Part shown: positions 53,555 through 62,882 of the stretch, piece after piece
Layout: each line of letters begins with the position of its first letter
Numbering within the stretch: position 1 is the stretch's first letter
Assembly: GCA_023957215.1 (NCBI GenBank)
Contig: JAMLHH010000004.1
Location: 1 to 64,000 of the forward strand
Direction: 5' to 3'
DNA length: 64,000 nucleotides
From: Chitinophagales bacterium
Lineage (GTDB): Bacteria; Bacteroidota; Bacteroidia; Chitinophagales; JADIYW01
Translations under genes and position numbers: made by a program
Notes under the pieces: generated by a model
The model's input: only the letters and a program-made list of their open reading frames with translations
Told to the model about the DNA's origin: nothing
Database searches by the model: none

Positions 53555-55543
53555 TTAATCTTTTACACAACGACAAGAGTATCCATGATTTTTAGGATCT
53601 ACACCTCTGTCTATAGATGAGTTCTTATGGTACAAGTTTCTTGCCCATGCTATATCAGCTGTGTTTTCAGTAGAACTCCACCATAACCCATTGAGTGAAA
53701 TATTCATAAATGAGCCGTTAGGTAATCTGTAACCTCCCGGCAAGGCAGAGAACCCGCTTTGATTAGTAGAGTTGTCATTGGTTTCCCAACCTCTAGCACT
53801 TTTTAATTTTGATCCAATACTTTGAGCTTCACCTCTCCAACCAAAAACTTCTGTTTCTGATGATGGAAGTCCAAGTGTTTGTTCTAATTTTGTCCAATCA
53901 TCATCCGTCGGTATATGCCAACCATTCGGACATAATTTACCGGAATTAACAGCGTGCCAATTGTATAAGTTTCCTAAATATGAATAGCTAATATCGTTAT
54001 TATAAAGTACCCAAGCACCGGAATTCAAGTTTGACCATGAGGTATTATTCGTAACATTAGGAATATTAGAACCATCGTTGTATTTGGTTGTTTTTAGGTT
54101 TTCTGCCATCCAAGTTTGTGAACCTATTCGTATCGTTGCGTATTTGTTACCTTCAATATCGGATACACTTCCATCCAGCAGATCTAAATTAAAAAAGGTG
54201 TTTTTATTAATTTGATTTAATCTATCTGCAATATGCTGTATGATTTCGTCATTCTCGGTTTGAGCAGTATGGGATATTAACATGTTTATTTGAAAAATCT
54301 TACCTATTGTAACGTTCGGTTGATTTGCTTGAATACCCATAGCACTACTTTGCGCTACAATGCCATCACCCTCACCCAATCCACCATTACCTACACTTGC
54401 TATCGGATAATACGAAGTGGAAGATGGAGCTGGGTTTTTATTTAGATTAGTTAAAAACGCAGAACCAACGTCCAAATCTCTTAGTCCTTTAGAATTGTTA
54501 AAAAAGTTAAGTAAATTATATGCTTTCACGAGTTTGGTGCTACTTACTAAAATGACACCACCAATTGCATTTCTAATTGAAGCTAATGAAGCTCCTTGAT
54601 GTGGAGTCCCAATTGTAGTAAGGCTTTTAACAAATTGCGCTGCTCCATGATTTTCTATCGCGCTTCTTGATACTAGACCGCCCATGCTGTGACCGATGAT
54701 ATCTACTTCAGCACCATTTGTTAGGGTTTTAAGAAAGCTCGCTAATTTTTCACCATTATCATCAATTGCCAACCCCGAGTTATAACCAAAAGTTACAATA
54801 TGAGTATAACCGGAAGGAAGAAGCTTTTTATAAATCTTTTCTACAAACGTAGTCCATGCATTTGAAGGACTACTTATCCAACCATGAACTAAAATCAAAA
54901 CTTTATCAGTCTTTTTTAACACTGGAAGATTAGAAAACAACAAGCCTCCATTACCTATTTCGATTTTCTTTATTCCCATTTCATTCGTAGGCAGAGATTG
55001 TTTACTTTTTAATATGCTTACAAAGAATTCTGTCTCTGGCAAGTCCAATCTTGCATTTTCTGCTACACGTTGATTATTAAACTTTTCAAAATTCAAATAG
55101 TCTAATCTCGCTATAATTTTATCTTTTGTCTCAGACCAGAAAAGAGGGAAATAGCTATCTCCATTAGATATAAATATACTTATTTCATCAGGGTTTGTAT
55201 AGCCCTTAGGTTTCGACATTTCAATCAAAACGTCTTGCTTAAGAGAATCTACTGCTATTTGTATCGTAAAAGGTCTGCCCAGTACTTCAAATGCCGGATT
55301 GGGGACACTTAAAGGTTCATCCCCTGTATATCCAACCGATACTACTTCATCTTCATCAAGTGCATCTTTAGGAAAAACAAGTTTTAAATCATTATTGACT
55401 GAAATAGTTCCCCCTTCCTTGGTGATAGTCTGAGTTATCCATACATTCTCATCAAGCACATCTGAAAGTCTCTTATCCTTCTTACAAGAGGAAATAAAAA
55501 CCACAAGAATTGTAAATAAAAAGTACTGAAAAGTCTTTTTCAT
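53555..55543 (-). CDS. Surface lipoprotein: alpha/beta-hydrolase (lipase-like) fused to FISUMP domain
   Basis: 662 aa. Lipoprotein signal ending FISSC (Cys20) then KKD. N-terminal beta region (residues 30-200), then an alpha/beta hydrolase with LILVHGWISSPSNAW (oxyanion loop), VDIIGHSMGGLVSRSA (nucleophile Ser at about 285) and GTPHQGAS (lid region); the triad is plausible. The C-terminal ~190 residues are a FISUMP domain (GSQTWMAENLKT, LYNWHAVNSGKLCPNGWHIP, LPGGYRLPNG, WWSSTEN, YSCRCVKD). Probably a membrane-anchored lipase or esterase. The FISUMP tail has the same ending SCRCVKD as the protein at 8.3 kb. Confidence 0.87.
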   Translation of the reverse strand: MKKTFQYFLFTILVVFISSCKKDKRLSDVLDENVWITQTITKEGGTISVNNDLKLVFPKDALDEDEVVSVGYTGDEPLSVPNPAFEVLGRPFTIQIAVDSLKQDVLIEMSKPKGYTNPDEISIFISNGDSYFPLFWSETKDKIIARLDYLNFEKFNNQRVAENARLDLPETEFFVSILKSKQSLPTNEMGIKKIEIGNGGLLFSNLPVLKKTDKVLILVHGWISSPSNAWTTFVEKIYKKLLPSGYTHIVTFGYNSGLAIDDNGEKLASFLKTLTNGAEVDIIGHSMGGLVSRSAIENHGAAQFVKSLTTIGTPHQGASLASIRNAIGGVILVSSTKLVKAYNLLNFFNNSKGLRDLDVGSAFLTNLNKNPAPSSTSYYPIASVGNGGLGEGDGIVAQSSAMGIQANQPNVTIGKIFQINMLISHTAQTENDEIIQHIADRLNQINKNTFFNLDLLDGSVSDIEGNKYATIRIGSQTWMAENLKTTKYNDGSNIPNVTNNTSWSNLNSGAWVLYNNDISYSYLGNLYNWHAVNSGKLCPNGWHIPTDDDWTKLEQTLGLPSSETEVFGWRGEAQSIGSKLKSARGWETNDNSTNQSGFSALPGGYRLPNGSFMNISLNGLWWSSTENTADIAWARNLYHKNSSIDRGVDPKNHGYSCRCVKD

Positions 55544-55553
55544 AGTGAAAAGT

Positions 55554-56210
55554 TTATTTAGATATTTCTAATGGTAAACCTTGATTTTCTATATTTATCC
55601 GAAAACTATAGTAATCAATAAGTTCAGAAAAACCATCTTTATCATAAAAGACTCTTCCCTCTCCATTTGCTATTACATCCGGATCTCCGTCATTGTCAAC
55701 CATAAATAAAGCAGTATGCAAATCTTCTATACCTCCATTCACTTTTTTCCCAGAGCAAACTTGAACATGCTTAGTTACATATCCATTATTTTTATGAGTT
55801 ATAACTTCTGCAAAAACTGAAAACTGATTGTCTTTTCCTACAATATATGAACCATATCCCTCACCAAGATTTGTCTGATATTTCCTTAAAAACAAAGTCA
55901 GTTTTTTATTGTCTTGTTCAGAAAATGTATAAAACACATCATTGTACTCTTTGCCAATAATGTCATACGAAATAGTACTTGCCATCAAAATGTCCGGAGA
56001 CATCATATAGGAACCATCTGTCAACATAGGCGGATTATCACCTCCATAAATCGGCATACCTAGTTCTTTCATAATATCTATAATATAATCTGGTACGATA
56101 TTATTGATATCCTTTGTCAGACCGTTTTTATCTAGCTTATCCTTACCACAACCTGCAAATAGTATTAAGATAAACAGGAGTAATGGCGAAAATTTCAATA
56201 TGTTTTTCAT
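55554..56210 (-). CDS. Lipoprotein of unknown function
   Basis: 218 aa; lipobox FAGC (Cys21) followed by GKDK. Mature part with DYIIDIMKELGMPIYGGDNPPMLTDGSY and ALFMVDNDGDPDVIANGEGRVFYDKDG; the latter has an Asp-rich, EF-hand-like or integrin-like loop (DNDGDPDV). No family assigned. It is ten bases upstream of the FISUMP lipase gene, likely in its operon. Confidence 0.68.
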   Translation of the reverse strand: MKNILKFSPLLLFILILFAGCGKDKLDKNGLTKDINNIVPDYIIDIMKELGMPIYGGDNPPMLTDGSYMMSPDILMASTISYDIIGKEYNDVFYTFSEQDNKKLTLFLRKYQTNLGEGYGSYIVGKDNQFSVFAEVITHKNNGYVTKHVQVCSGKKVNGGIEDLHTALFMVDNDGDPDVIANGEGRVFYDKDGFSELIDYYSFRINIENQGLPLEISK

Positions 56211-56270
56211 GGTACTTATAATTTAATTTTAATTAGATATATTTAAAGTGCTATATTTTCAATAAGTAAC

Positions 56271-56717
56271 TTATCCCTTTTCCACCTTAGTTGCTATAAA
56301 GAAAACAGACTTAACACCGAAAAAACTATACGTCCAAGTGGTACCAGTTAATTCAATTTTATCTCCTCGCTTAAATGTAAAAATCACATCTGATATAGAT
56401 TTATCAATTAAGACTATTTGTCCATTTAAGTCATTTGAAAATTGCGCCTTCGTTCCTTGTCCACCTCTTTCAACACATTGAAACATTACATAACTCTTCG
56501 TTTTTTTAGGGTATTTATACGCACCTTTCCATGGTCCAGCCTCCCAAAAGTCAGCTTCAATGGTAACAGGACAGTCTTTATATTCAGATGCAAATGATAC
56601 ATTGAGAACTTTCGAATAATTTTCAACTATTGGTTGAGGACAATTATCCGATGAAGACTGAGAATAAACTTGTGAAGCAAAAAGGCTTAAGATAATTATA
56701 ATTGCTATTTCTTTCAT
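56271..56717 (-). CDS. Small exported protein of unknown function
   Basis: 148 aa; signal peptide (IAIIIILSLFASQVYSQ). Mature part with TIEADFWEAGPWKGAYKYPKKT, then VFTFKRGDKIELTGTTWTYSFFGVKSVFFIATKVEKG, suggesting a small beta barrel. No family recognised. Confidence 0.62.
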   Translation of the reverse strand: MKEIAIIIILSLFASQVYSQSSSDNCPQPIVENYSKVLNVSFASEYKDCPVTIEADFWEAGPWKGAYKYPKKTKSYVMFQCVERGGQGTKAQFSNDLNGQIVLIDKSISDVIFTFKRGDKIELTGTTWTYSFFGVKSVFFIATKVEKG

Positions 56718-56741
56718 AATATTGTATCTCTTTTAAAATCA

Positions 56742-56765
56742 GGGAGCAAAATTTCTATCGCTCCC
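56742..56765. terminator. Hairpin between two minus-strand genes
   Basis: Stem GGGAGC / GCTCCC with a 12-base loop in an AT-rich stretch after the 56.85-kb gene. Could be a terminator, but the T-run is weak. Confidence 0.3.
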
Positions 56766-56847
56766 CTTCACAAACTAGTAGTCTCTATGAAAAAACTACT
56801 CCGGGCGAACCCTTATCTTTATTACTTTTATAATCTTATATATTTTA

Positions 56848-57399
56848 TTATTCATTGAGTGAAATAATGGAAAAAATCTGTTGGGTTATTTTTCTTTGTT
56901 TACTCCATTTTTTTCCATTTATTTCAAATTTCAATTTTTGATTTTCTTGTTCGACTATTATATTTAATGGCTCACTATCATTAATAATATTTACTATCTG
57001 ATTCTTCCCAACTATAGATGTATAACGGCTTATCCATCTACTTTTCTTTTTCTCAATAAACAATCTATTAGTTAAGAGTTCTATTTTTTCTTTTGATGTT
57101 TCCAATGATATTGATTTAGCCAAAATGGGTGCTTTATCAACTATCGAATAATTAATAGTTACAGAATCCTGTGATGTTTTATAGGTCAAATCAAAATTAA
57201 GCACAGCTTTTTTATTGTGAGCAGGATATTCATAAAGAGAGTAAATGTGATATAATGTACCATCTTCTTGAACTAGCGTTGTATAGTATGACTGTATTTT
57301 TTTAGCATACAAGCTATAACTTAACATAAAAAGCATCAATAAAAGGATTGACTTGAAAGGCAACCCTTTTATTTTGCTTGTGCTTGGGCTATTCACCAT
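56848..57399 (-). CDS. Exported protein of unknown function
   Basis: 183 aa; N-terminal SKIKGLPFKSILLLMLFMLSYSLYAK looks like a signal peptide or anchor. Predicted mostly beta strands (YYTTLVQEDGTLYHIYSLYEYP, AVLNFDLTYKTSQDSVTINYSIV). No family recognised. It overlaps the end of the TRL-like gene by 11 bases, so the two are translationally linked. Confidence 0.6.
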   Translation of the reverse strand: MVNSPSTSKIKGLPFKSILLLMLFMLSYSLYAKKIQSYYTTLVQEDGTLYHIYSLYEYPAHNKKAVLNFDLTYKTSQDSVTINYSIVDKAPILAKSISLETSKEKIELLTNRLFIEKKKSRWISRYTSIVGKNQIVNIINDSEPLNIIVEQENQKLKFEINGKKWSKQRKITQQIFSIISLNE

Positions 57400-57703
57400 A
57401 TACGACTACTGTATATTTTGCATAAAACCCAAGATAATTTTTCACTTGTTCATCTACGTGATGAATTTTAGTAATTCCGGCAGACTTGGCTGCTGCTTGA
57501 ATACTAGCATCACCCATACCAATCCATCCTAAAATGGATGTCGCAGTTGCAGTTCCCACTTTACTTGACCCAGAATTTGAAGTAACTGCAAAAGGTGCTT
57601 TCGCATCGGTGTAAACAAACCCTGTTACCGGACTCTTAACTGCGGCACAGCTACTGAGTAAAGTTACGATAAACAAGCTCAGAAATAATGTTTTGAATTT
57701 CAT
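57389..57703 (-). CDS. TRL-like family lipoprotein
   Basis: 104 aa; lipobox LLSSC (Cys19). The whole mature sequence follows the TRL-like pattern: SPVTGFVYTDAKAP, then VGTATATSILGWIGMGDASIQAAAKSAGITKIHHVD and a short beta tail. Such proteins are small surface lipoproteins, and the name only refers to a tRNA-linked locus in enterobacteria. Role unknown. Confidence 0.85.
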   Translation of the reverse strand: MKFKTLFLSLFIVTLLSSCAAVKSPVTGFVYTDAKAPFAVTSNSGSSKVGTATATSILGWIGMGDASIQAAAKSAGITKIHHVDEQVKNYLGFYAKYTVVVYGE

Positions 57704-57787
57704 ATAAAAAAATTAAAAGGTTAAATCCTACTCATCTGGCTTTTCGGAATCGCCCCTGCCGGAATCCCTTGACAGGAAAGGGTATTT

Positions 57788-58488
57788 TTATTTCTTAAAA
57801 TCAATTACATAAGCTAATGACAGACCAAAGGCTCTATTTCTCATACGAAACCCATCTTCTGTATAGGGTGATACGTTTAGTATTCCCTGATTGTAAAATA
57901 AGCCTACTTTAAAATCGCTAATCCTTACCCCAGCTTGAATCATTAATCCTAAATCCATTCTTTTTAAATCATCTTCATCTTCATTACTACCTATATCCAT
58001 CTTTTCTTTATATTTATTTGGTTGATAGAATTCAATCTCCTTTTTCGCTACATTCTTACTCTTATAATTATAACTTAAGCGATACCCAAAACAGGACCGA
58101 GCCCTCCATAAAGCCCTATTTTATCATTTATCTTTTGTTTAAAACTCATGAGTATAGGTAGTTCCAAATAAGTGATATTGTCCTTATGTATAATTTTCTT
58201 AAAGATCTCGGAGCTGTGTTTCTCTTTATATCCCTTAGTAGAAATTAAAAGTCCAGTTTGGATTCCTATATTTTCTTCCAAATCAAAACCAATTAAAAAA
58301 CCGATATGCCCACCTACTCGCACTTTATAATTTTCCTCTTTAGCGTAATTTCCCTCTTTATCTTTCTCAGACATATTAGAAATATTCATACCGCCAACAA
58401 TAGAAATCTCCTGTGCTGAAGCAGTGGTTGTAAAAAAACTGATAAGAAGAACAAGAATCCCTCCATAGATTTTAAGAGTTGTTTTCAT
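57788..58488 (-). pseudogene. Porin-family/outer-membrane beta-barrel protein with single-base frameshift
   Basis: Signal peptide (LKIYGGILVLLISFFTTTASAQ) then an outer-membrane beta-barrel of the PorT/outer-membrane-protein-beta-barrel type: SIVGGMNISNMSEKDK, GGHIGFLIGFDLEENIGIQTGLLISTKGY, YLELPILMSFKQKINDKIGLYGGLGPVLG. The frame then ends at 58074. One base over, the barrel continues as YRLSYNYKSKNVAKKEIEFY and reaches MDLGLMIQAGVRISDFKVGLFYNQG to the final strand AFGLSLAYVIDFKK. The missing base falls in a TTTTGGG run. Restored length is 233 aa, typical of the family, so this is probably a sequence error or very recent lesion. Confidence 0.87.
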
Positions 58489-58717
58489 ATTTTATTATTT
58501 ATTAACTTATGGAAGACAAAACTAAGAGGTCAGTTTTATATGAATATTATTATTTATGTTTATTTTGCTCATTGCACGGCTAAATTATTCATATCGCGAG
58601 GCTGAGATGAATGCTTCATTTTAATTTACTCTATAATTCAGTAGATTCACACCGCATTTGTTGCGGAAAAGGAATAAAGCACTTAATTTTACATACAATT
58701 TTTATCATCAAAATGAT

Positions 58718-59068
58718 ATGTTGCAAATAGGAAATAAAATAAAGAAAATAAGAGAGTTTAAAGGGATTACCAGAGAGTATATGGCGGCACATCTCGATGT
58801 ATCATTAAGTCATTACGGACGGATAGAGCGCGATGAGACTCCTCTTACCTTGGATAAGTTACAGCAAGTGTCCGAAGCCTTAGATGTCAACTACTTAGAC
58901 ATTTTGTCTTTTGATGAAAAACAGGTTTTTAACTTTATCAATCATGGCAATCATTCTTCTCAGGCTTATGTTTTAAGTCAAGAATATAATTATCCTCCGC
59001 ATATCATTGAAAACTTAATTCAAAGGATTTCCGAATTGGAAAAGTCAATTTCCGAGTTGAAAAGATGA
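58718..59068 (+). CDS. XRE-family HTH transcriptional regulator
   Basis: 116 aa from the ATG giving MLQIGNKIKKIREFKG; a TTG 60 bases upstream extends it but the extra residues are not family-like. HTH_3 domain at about residues 1-60: KIKKIREFKGITREYMAAHLDVSLSHYGRIERDETPLTLDKL. The C-terminal ~35 residues are helical and Leu/Ile/Glu-rich (IENLIQRISELEKSISELK), a likely coiled coil for dimerisation. Divergent from the porin-family gene, which it may regulate. Target operator not identified; a CCGCA/TGCGG hairpin lies just upstream. Confidence 0.9.
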   Translation: MLQIGNKIKKIREFKGITREYMAAHLDVSLSHYGRIERDETPLTLDKLQQVSEALDVNYLDILSFDEKQVFNFINHGNHSSQAYVLSQEYNYPPHIIENLIQRISELEKSISELKR

Positions 59069-59189
59069 AATGATTCTCACTATTTTACAGAAAATAGAAG
59101 CAAGTTTGAAGAAAGAGAAAGAATAGTACTGTTGTATTTTCTCTCAAGACAGTTGTTTACACAGAAAAATTTGTCAATTCATCATCCGA

Positions 59190-59828
59190 TTATTCCTCTT
59201 TCAACTTATCCTTGAAAACTTTTTTCAGTTTGTCCACTTTTTTTGAAACTACAAAAGTACAGTAAGGTTGACTTTTATTATTGTTGTAATAATTATGATG
59301 ATAATTTTCTGCTACATAAAAAGTACTTGCCGGCTGTACATCTGTTACAATAGAACGGTCAAAAACTTGGGCTTGCTCTAAAACAGCAATTGCTTTTTCA
59401 GCAATCTCTTTCTGGTGAGTATCTTTATAAAAAATGACAGAACGATACTGCGTACCGATATCATTTCCCTGTCTGTTCAAAGTAGTAGGATCATGAGTGG
59501 TGAAAAATACTTCCAAAATCTCTTCTAAACTTATCACCTCCGGATCAAATTCTATACGACTGACTTCTGCATGCCCGGTCATTCCTGTACACACTTCTTC
59601 ATAAGTCGGATTTTCAGTTTGTCCACCCATATATCCCGGCTGTACTGAGACTACACCATTTAATCTTTGAAAAACTGCTTCGGTACACCAAAAGCATCCA
59701 CCACCTAAAGTTATAATTTCATTCATAGAATTAGATTTATTTTCTTGTATTGAGCTAAAAGTCGTCTGTTGTGAATCTGCTCGCTGACAACTCCAAATCA
59801 ATAGCAATGATAAAAGTAAGTATCTCAC
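59190..59828 (-). CDS. msrA: Peptide-methionine (S)-S-oxide reductase, lipoprotein form
   Basis: Repairs oxidised methionine (S form). 212 aa. Catalytic Cys45 in GGGCFWCTEAVF, followed by YMGGQTENPTYEEVCTGMTGHAEV and THDPTTLNRQGNDIGTQYRSVIFY. The N-terminus has a lipoprotein signal ending LIWSC (Cys14), so this MsrA acts outside the cytoplasm, probably on envelope proteins. MsrA proteins without a signal start at MNEIITLGGG; this one has both, so the internal ATG could also give a cytosolic form. Confidence 0.95.
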   Translation of the reverse strand: MRYLLLSLLLIWSCQRADSQQTTFSSIQENKSNSMNEIITLGGGCFWCTEAVFQRLNGVVSVQPGYMGGQTENPTYEEVCTGMTGHAEVSRIEFDPEVISLEEILEVFFTTHDPTTLNRQGNDIGTQYRSVIFYKDTHQKEIAEKAIAVLEQAQVFDRSIVTDVQPASTFYVAENYHHNYYNNNKSQPYCTFVVSKKVDKLKKVFKDKLKEE

Positions 59829-59880
59829 TGTAACAATAACATGGTTTTAGAACATTAGTTTTCTATCGATATAGATTCTT

Positions 59881-59916
59881 CTACTCCTTTAGTCGGAACT
59901 ACGTCACTAACCATTG
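59881..59916. repeat. Degenerate REP-like palindrome
   Basis: CTACTCCTTT..TCGG....CGTCACTAACCATTG follows the type A REP with flanks (CTCCTATGRTTGG...CCGTCACCAACCATT) from the 27-kb array with several changes. No other copies are visible nearby. Confidence 0.45.
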
Positions 59917-59925
59917 ATGTTCAAC

Positions 59926-60903
59926 TTAATTTTTTACTGCTTCTATTTCTTCACTATTCTGACCGGACAGACTATCCAAAAACTTCATAGCATCATGAAC
60001 ACTTTCTACGGCTACTTCATCTTGTGGAGTATGTCCCACTCCGTCATAAATGATAGACTGCATATTTTTCATTCCTTTAAATCCATCTAACTGCACAAGT
60101 GGAAGCAGTGCATCTTGTTTTCCCCAAAGTAACAAAGTAGGCGTTTCCACTTTTCCCGGTTGCAGGATAGGGTCTTTTCTGACTTGCCGTACACGCTGTA
60201 CAAAAGATTTTCTATTCCCATCTCTCAATGCCATATCATTATACATTTCTACTTTCTCAGGTGTAATCAGCTCATCTTTTTCATACGCTTGCTTCAAAGT
60301 TCTTTCAGTCAAGAAGCCGGGATCCAAATCAGAAAAAGCGGTAGATATGATAGGTATCATCGACAAAGTAAATGCAGAAAACAGTTTGATATTATAATCT
60401 TGAATAGGAGAACCTGCCGGATCGAGTAACAATAAAGCTTTTACCTTTTCGGGATGATAATAAGCATACTTCCACGCTATTTCTCCTCCCAAAGAGTTTC
60501 CACCTAAAACAAAGTGAGATAGATGTAATCGTTCAGTAAACTCTTGGATAAAATCTACGTAATACTGCAAGGAGTAATCTTCTGTGGGACTCGGGCCGGT
60601 CAAACCAAATCCGGGAATATCCATTCGTATTACCTGATACTTCTTTTTAAGCGTATCTGTCCATTGGTCAAAGGTTTGAAGAGAAGCACCTGTCCCATGT
60701 ATCAAAACAATCGGCTCTCCTTGACCTTCTATTCTGTAATGCACATCCATCCCTTGCAAGTCCATAAACTGTGAATATTCATTGGTGTACTTATCTTTCA
60801 GCACGTCCAATGAAATAGGAGCTTTTCTCAAAATAAAATAACCCACTATATTAATGACGACCAATATGAGCATCAGTCTAAAAAGTATTTTCAGTAGTTT
60901 CAT
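59926..60903 (-). CDS. Alpha/beta-hydrolase, membrane-anchored
   Basis: 325 aa. One N-terminal membrane helix (LLKILFRLMLILVVINIVGYFIL), then a hydrolase with VLIHGTGASLQTFDQW (oxyanion loop), GGNSLGGEIAW (nucleophile Ser), GKQDALLP (acid) and YDGVGHTPQDE (His). Resembles broad alpha/beta-fold esterases such as haloalkane dehalogenase-like or epoxide-hydrolase-like enzymes; no specific substrate can be inferred. Confidence 0.85.
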   Translation of the reverse strand: MKLLKILFRLMLILVVINIVGYFILRKAPISLDVLKDKYTNEYSQFMDLQGMDVHYRIEGQGEPIVLIHGTGASLQTFDQWTDTLKKKYQVIRMDIPGFGLTGPSPTEDYSLQYYVDFIQEFTERLHLSHFVLGGNSLGGEIAWKYAYYHPEKVKALLLLDPAGSPIQDYNIKLFSAFTLSMIPIISTAFSDLDPGFLTERTLKQAYEKDELITPEKVEMYNDMALRDGNRKSFVQRVRQVRKDPILQPGKVETPTLLLWGKQDALLPLVQLDGFKGMKNMQSIIYDGVGHTPQDEVAVESVHDAMKFLDSLSGQNSEEIEAVKN

Positions 60904-61066
60904 AAGTTTTTATTTAAATAAAAACGATTTGAAGAGTGTCAAAGTATGGAGTCCTCTCAAGATCTCTATGCAATTTACAACTTAAAGCACATAAAGTGAT
61001 TGATTTGCCATATTTATTAGATTTATATTAATATGCATATAAGAATAATTTTTTACCTTATTATCG

Positions 61067-61074
61067 TATTTTCG
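61067..61074 (+). promoter_or_regulatory. Candidate -7 box of lepA
   Basis: TATTTTCG differs from TANNTTTG at one place and ends four bases before the lepA ATG, again suggesting an almost leaderless transcript. Weak on its own. Confidence 0.3.
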
Positions 61075-61078
61075 CACC

Positions 61079-62872
61079 ATGCAAAACATTCGCAATTTTT
61101 GTATCATAGCACATATTGACCACGGCAAGTCCACTTTGGCCGACAGGCTTTTGGAATATACCAAAACCATTTCAGAAAGAGATATGGAAAACCGAGCTTT
61201 AGATGATATGGATCTTGAAAAAGAACGGGGTATCACCATCAAAAGCCACGCAATACAGATGCAATATCTTGCAAATAATCAGACTGAATACATTTTTAAT
61301 CTGATTGATACTCCCGGTCATGTGGATTTTTCTTATGAAGTATCCCGTTCATTGGCTGCATGTGAAGGTGCACTTTTGTTGGTAGATGCCACACAAGGCA
61401 TTCAGGCACAAACCATTTCTAATCTCTATTTGGCACTCGAAAATGATTTGGAAGTCATACCTGTGGTCAATAAAATAGACATGGAAGGTGCGATGATAGA
61501 AGAAGTGAAAGATCAAATTGTAGATTTAATAGGTTGTAGCAGAGAAGAAATAATCGAAGCAAGTGGTAAATCAGGTATCGGTATAGAGGAAATTCTCGAA
61601 GCAGTAGTAGAAAGAATCCCTGCTCCCAAAGGTGATCCTGAAGCTCCTCTACAAGCATTGATTTTCGACTCCGTTTTTAACTCTTACAGAGGGGTCATCG
61701 CATACTTTAGAATTATCAATGGTACGATAAAAAAAGGTGATAAAATTAGATTTGTTGCGACCGATAAAGAATATGAAGCAGATGAAGTCGGTGTGCTCAA
61801 AATGAGTTTAGAACCCAAAGACACCGTCAGCGCCGGCGATGTAGGTTATGTTATCACAGGTATCAAGGTTTCAAAAGATGTAAAAGTGGGTGATACCATT
61901 ACTCTAAAAGATAATCCTTGCAAAGATGCCATCAAAGGTTTTGAGGATGTCAAACCGATGGTATTCGCAGGTATCTATCCCATTGACACGGAAGAATTTC
62001 AAGAATTGAGAGATTCATTAGAAAAATTACAACTCAACGACGCCTCCTTGGTTTGGGAGCCTGAAACTTCCTTGGCATTGGGTTTTGGTTTTAGATGTGG
62101 CTTCTTAGGTCTTTTGCACTTAGAGATTGTACAAGAAAGATTAGATAGGGAATTTGACTTAGCAGTCATTACTACTGTGCCTAACGTCACCTACTATGCT
62201 TATCTGAAAGACGGCACAAAACTGACTCTCAACAATCCTTCCGATATGCCCGACCCTACCTCACTCGACCGTATAGAAGAACCTTATATCAAAGCTCAAA
62301 TCATCACCAAGCCGGACTATATCGGCGCTTTAATGAAGCTTTGCATGGACAAACGCGGCGTCCTTTCCAATCAGGTGTATCTGACAGAAACAAGAGTGGA
62401 ATTACAGTTTGAAATGCCACTGGCTGAAATTGTCTTTGATTTTTACGACCAACTCAAATCCATATCACGAGGTTACGCCAGCTTTGATTATTACATGACA
62501 GATTTCAGACCGAGTGATTTGGTCAAATTGGACATCAAGCTCAATAGCGAACCTGTAGATGCACTTTCAGCATTGATACACAAAGACAAAGCTTATGATT
62601 TTGGTCGTAGATTGTGTGAAAAACTGAAAGAACTCATCCCCCGGCAACAATTTCAGATAGCCATACAAGCGGCTATCGGAGCGAAAGTCATAGCCAGAGA
62701 AAATATTTCCGCTTTACGTAAAGATGTGACTGCTAAATGCTATGGTGGCGATATTTCGAGAAAAAGAAAGCTTTTGGAGAAACAGAAAAAGGGTAAAAAA
62801 CGAATGAAACAAGTCGGTAACGTGGAAGTTCCCCAAAAAGCATTTATGGCTGTTTTGAAACTCAATGAGTAA
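61079..62872 (+). CDS. lepA: Elongation factor 4 (LepA)
   Basis: 597 aa GTPase that acts on ribosomes to remodel or promote stalled or misassembled complexes. G1 [16 protein letters not shown]2 [12 protein letters not shown]3 [13 protein letters not shown]4 NKIDME (residues about 130-135) and the unique LepA C-terminal domain ending [24 protein letters not shown]. Length and motifs are standard. The stop is followed by ten bases to the convergent PLP gene. Confidence 0.98.
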   Translation: MQNIRNFCIIAHIDHGKSTLADRLLEYTKTISERDMENRALDDMDLEKERGITIKSHAIQMQYLANNQTEYIFNLIDTPGHVDFSYEVSRSLAACEGALLLVDATQGIQAQTISNLYLALENDLEVIPVVNKIDMEGAMIEEVKDQIVDLIGCSREEIIEASGKSGIGIEEILEAVVERIPAPKGDPEAPLQALIFDSVFNSYRGVIAYFRIINGTIKKGDKIRFVATDKEYEADEVGVLKMSLEPKDTVSAGDVGYVITGIKVSKDVKVGDTITLKDNPCKDAIKGFEDVKPMVFAGIYPIDTEEFQELRDSLEKLQLNDASLVWEPETSLALGFGFRCGFLGLLHLEIVQERLDREFDLAVITTVPNVTYYAYLKDGTKLTLNNPSDMPDPTSLDRIEEPYIKAQIITKPDYIGALMKLCMDKRGVLSNQVYLTETRVELQFEMPLAEIVFDFYDQLKSISRGYASFDYYMTDFRPSDLVKLDIKLNSEPVDALSALIHKDKAYDFGRRLCEKLKELIPRQQFQIAIQAAIGAKVIARENISALRKDVTAKCYGGDISRKRKLLEKQKKGKKRMKQVGNVEVPQKAFMAVLKLNE

Positions 62873-62882
62873 TCAGGTCATT

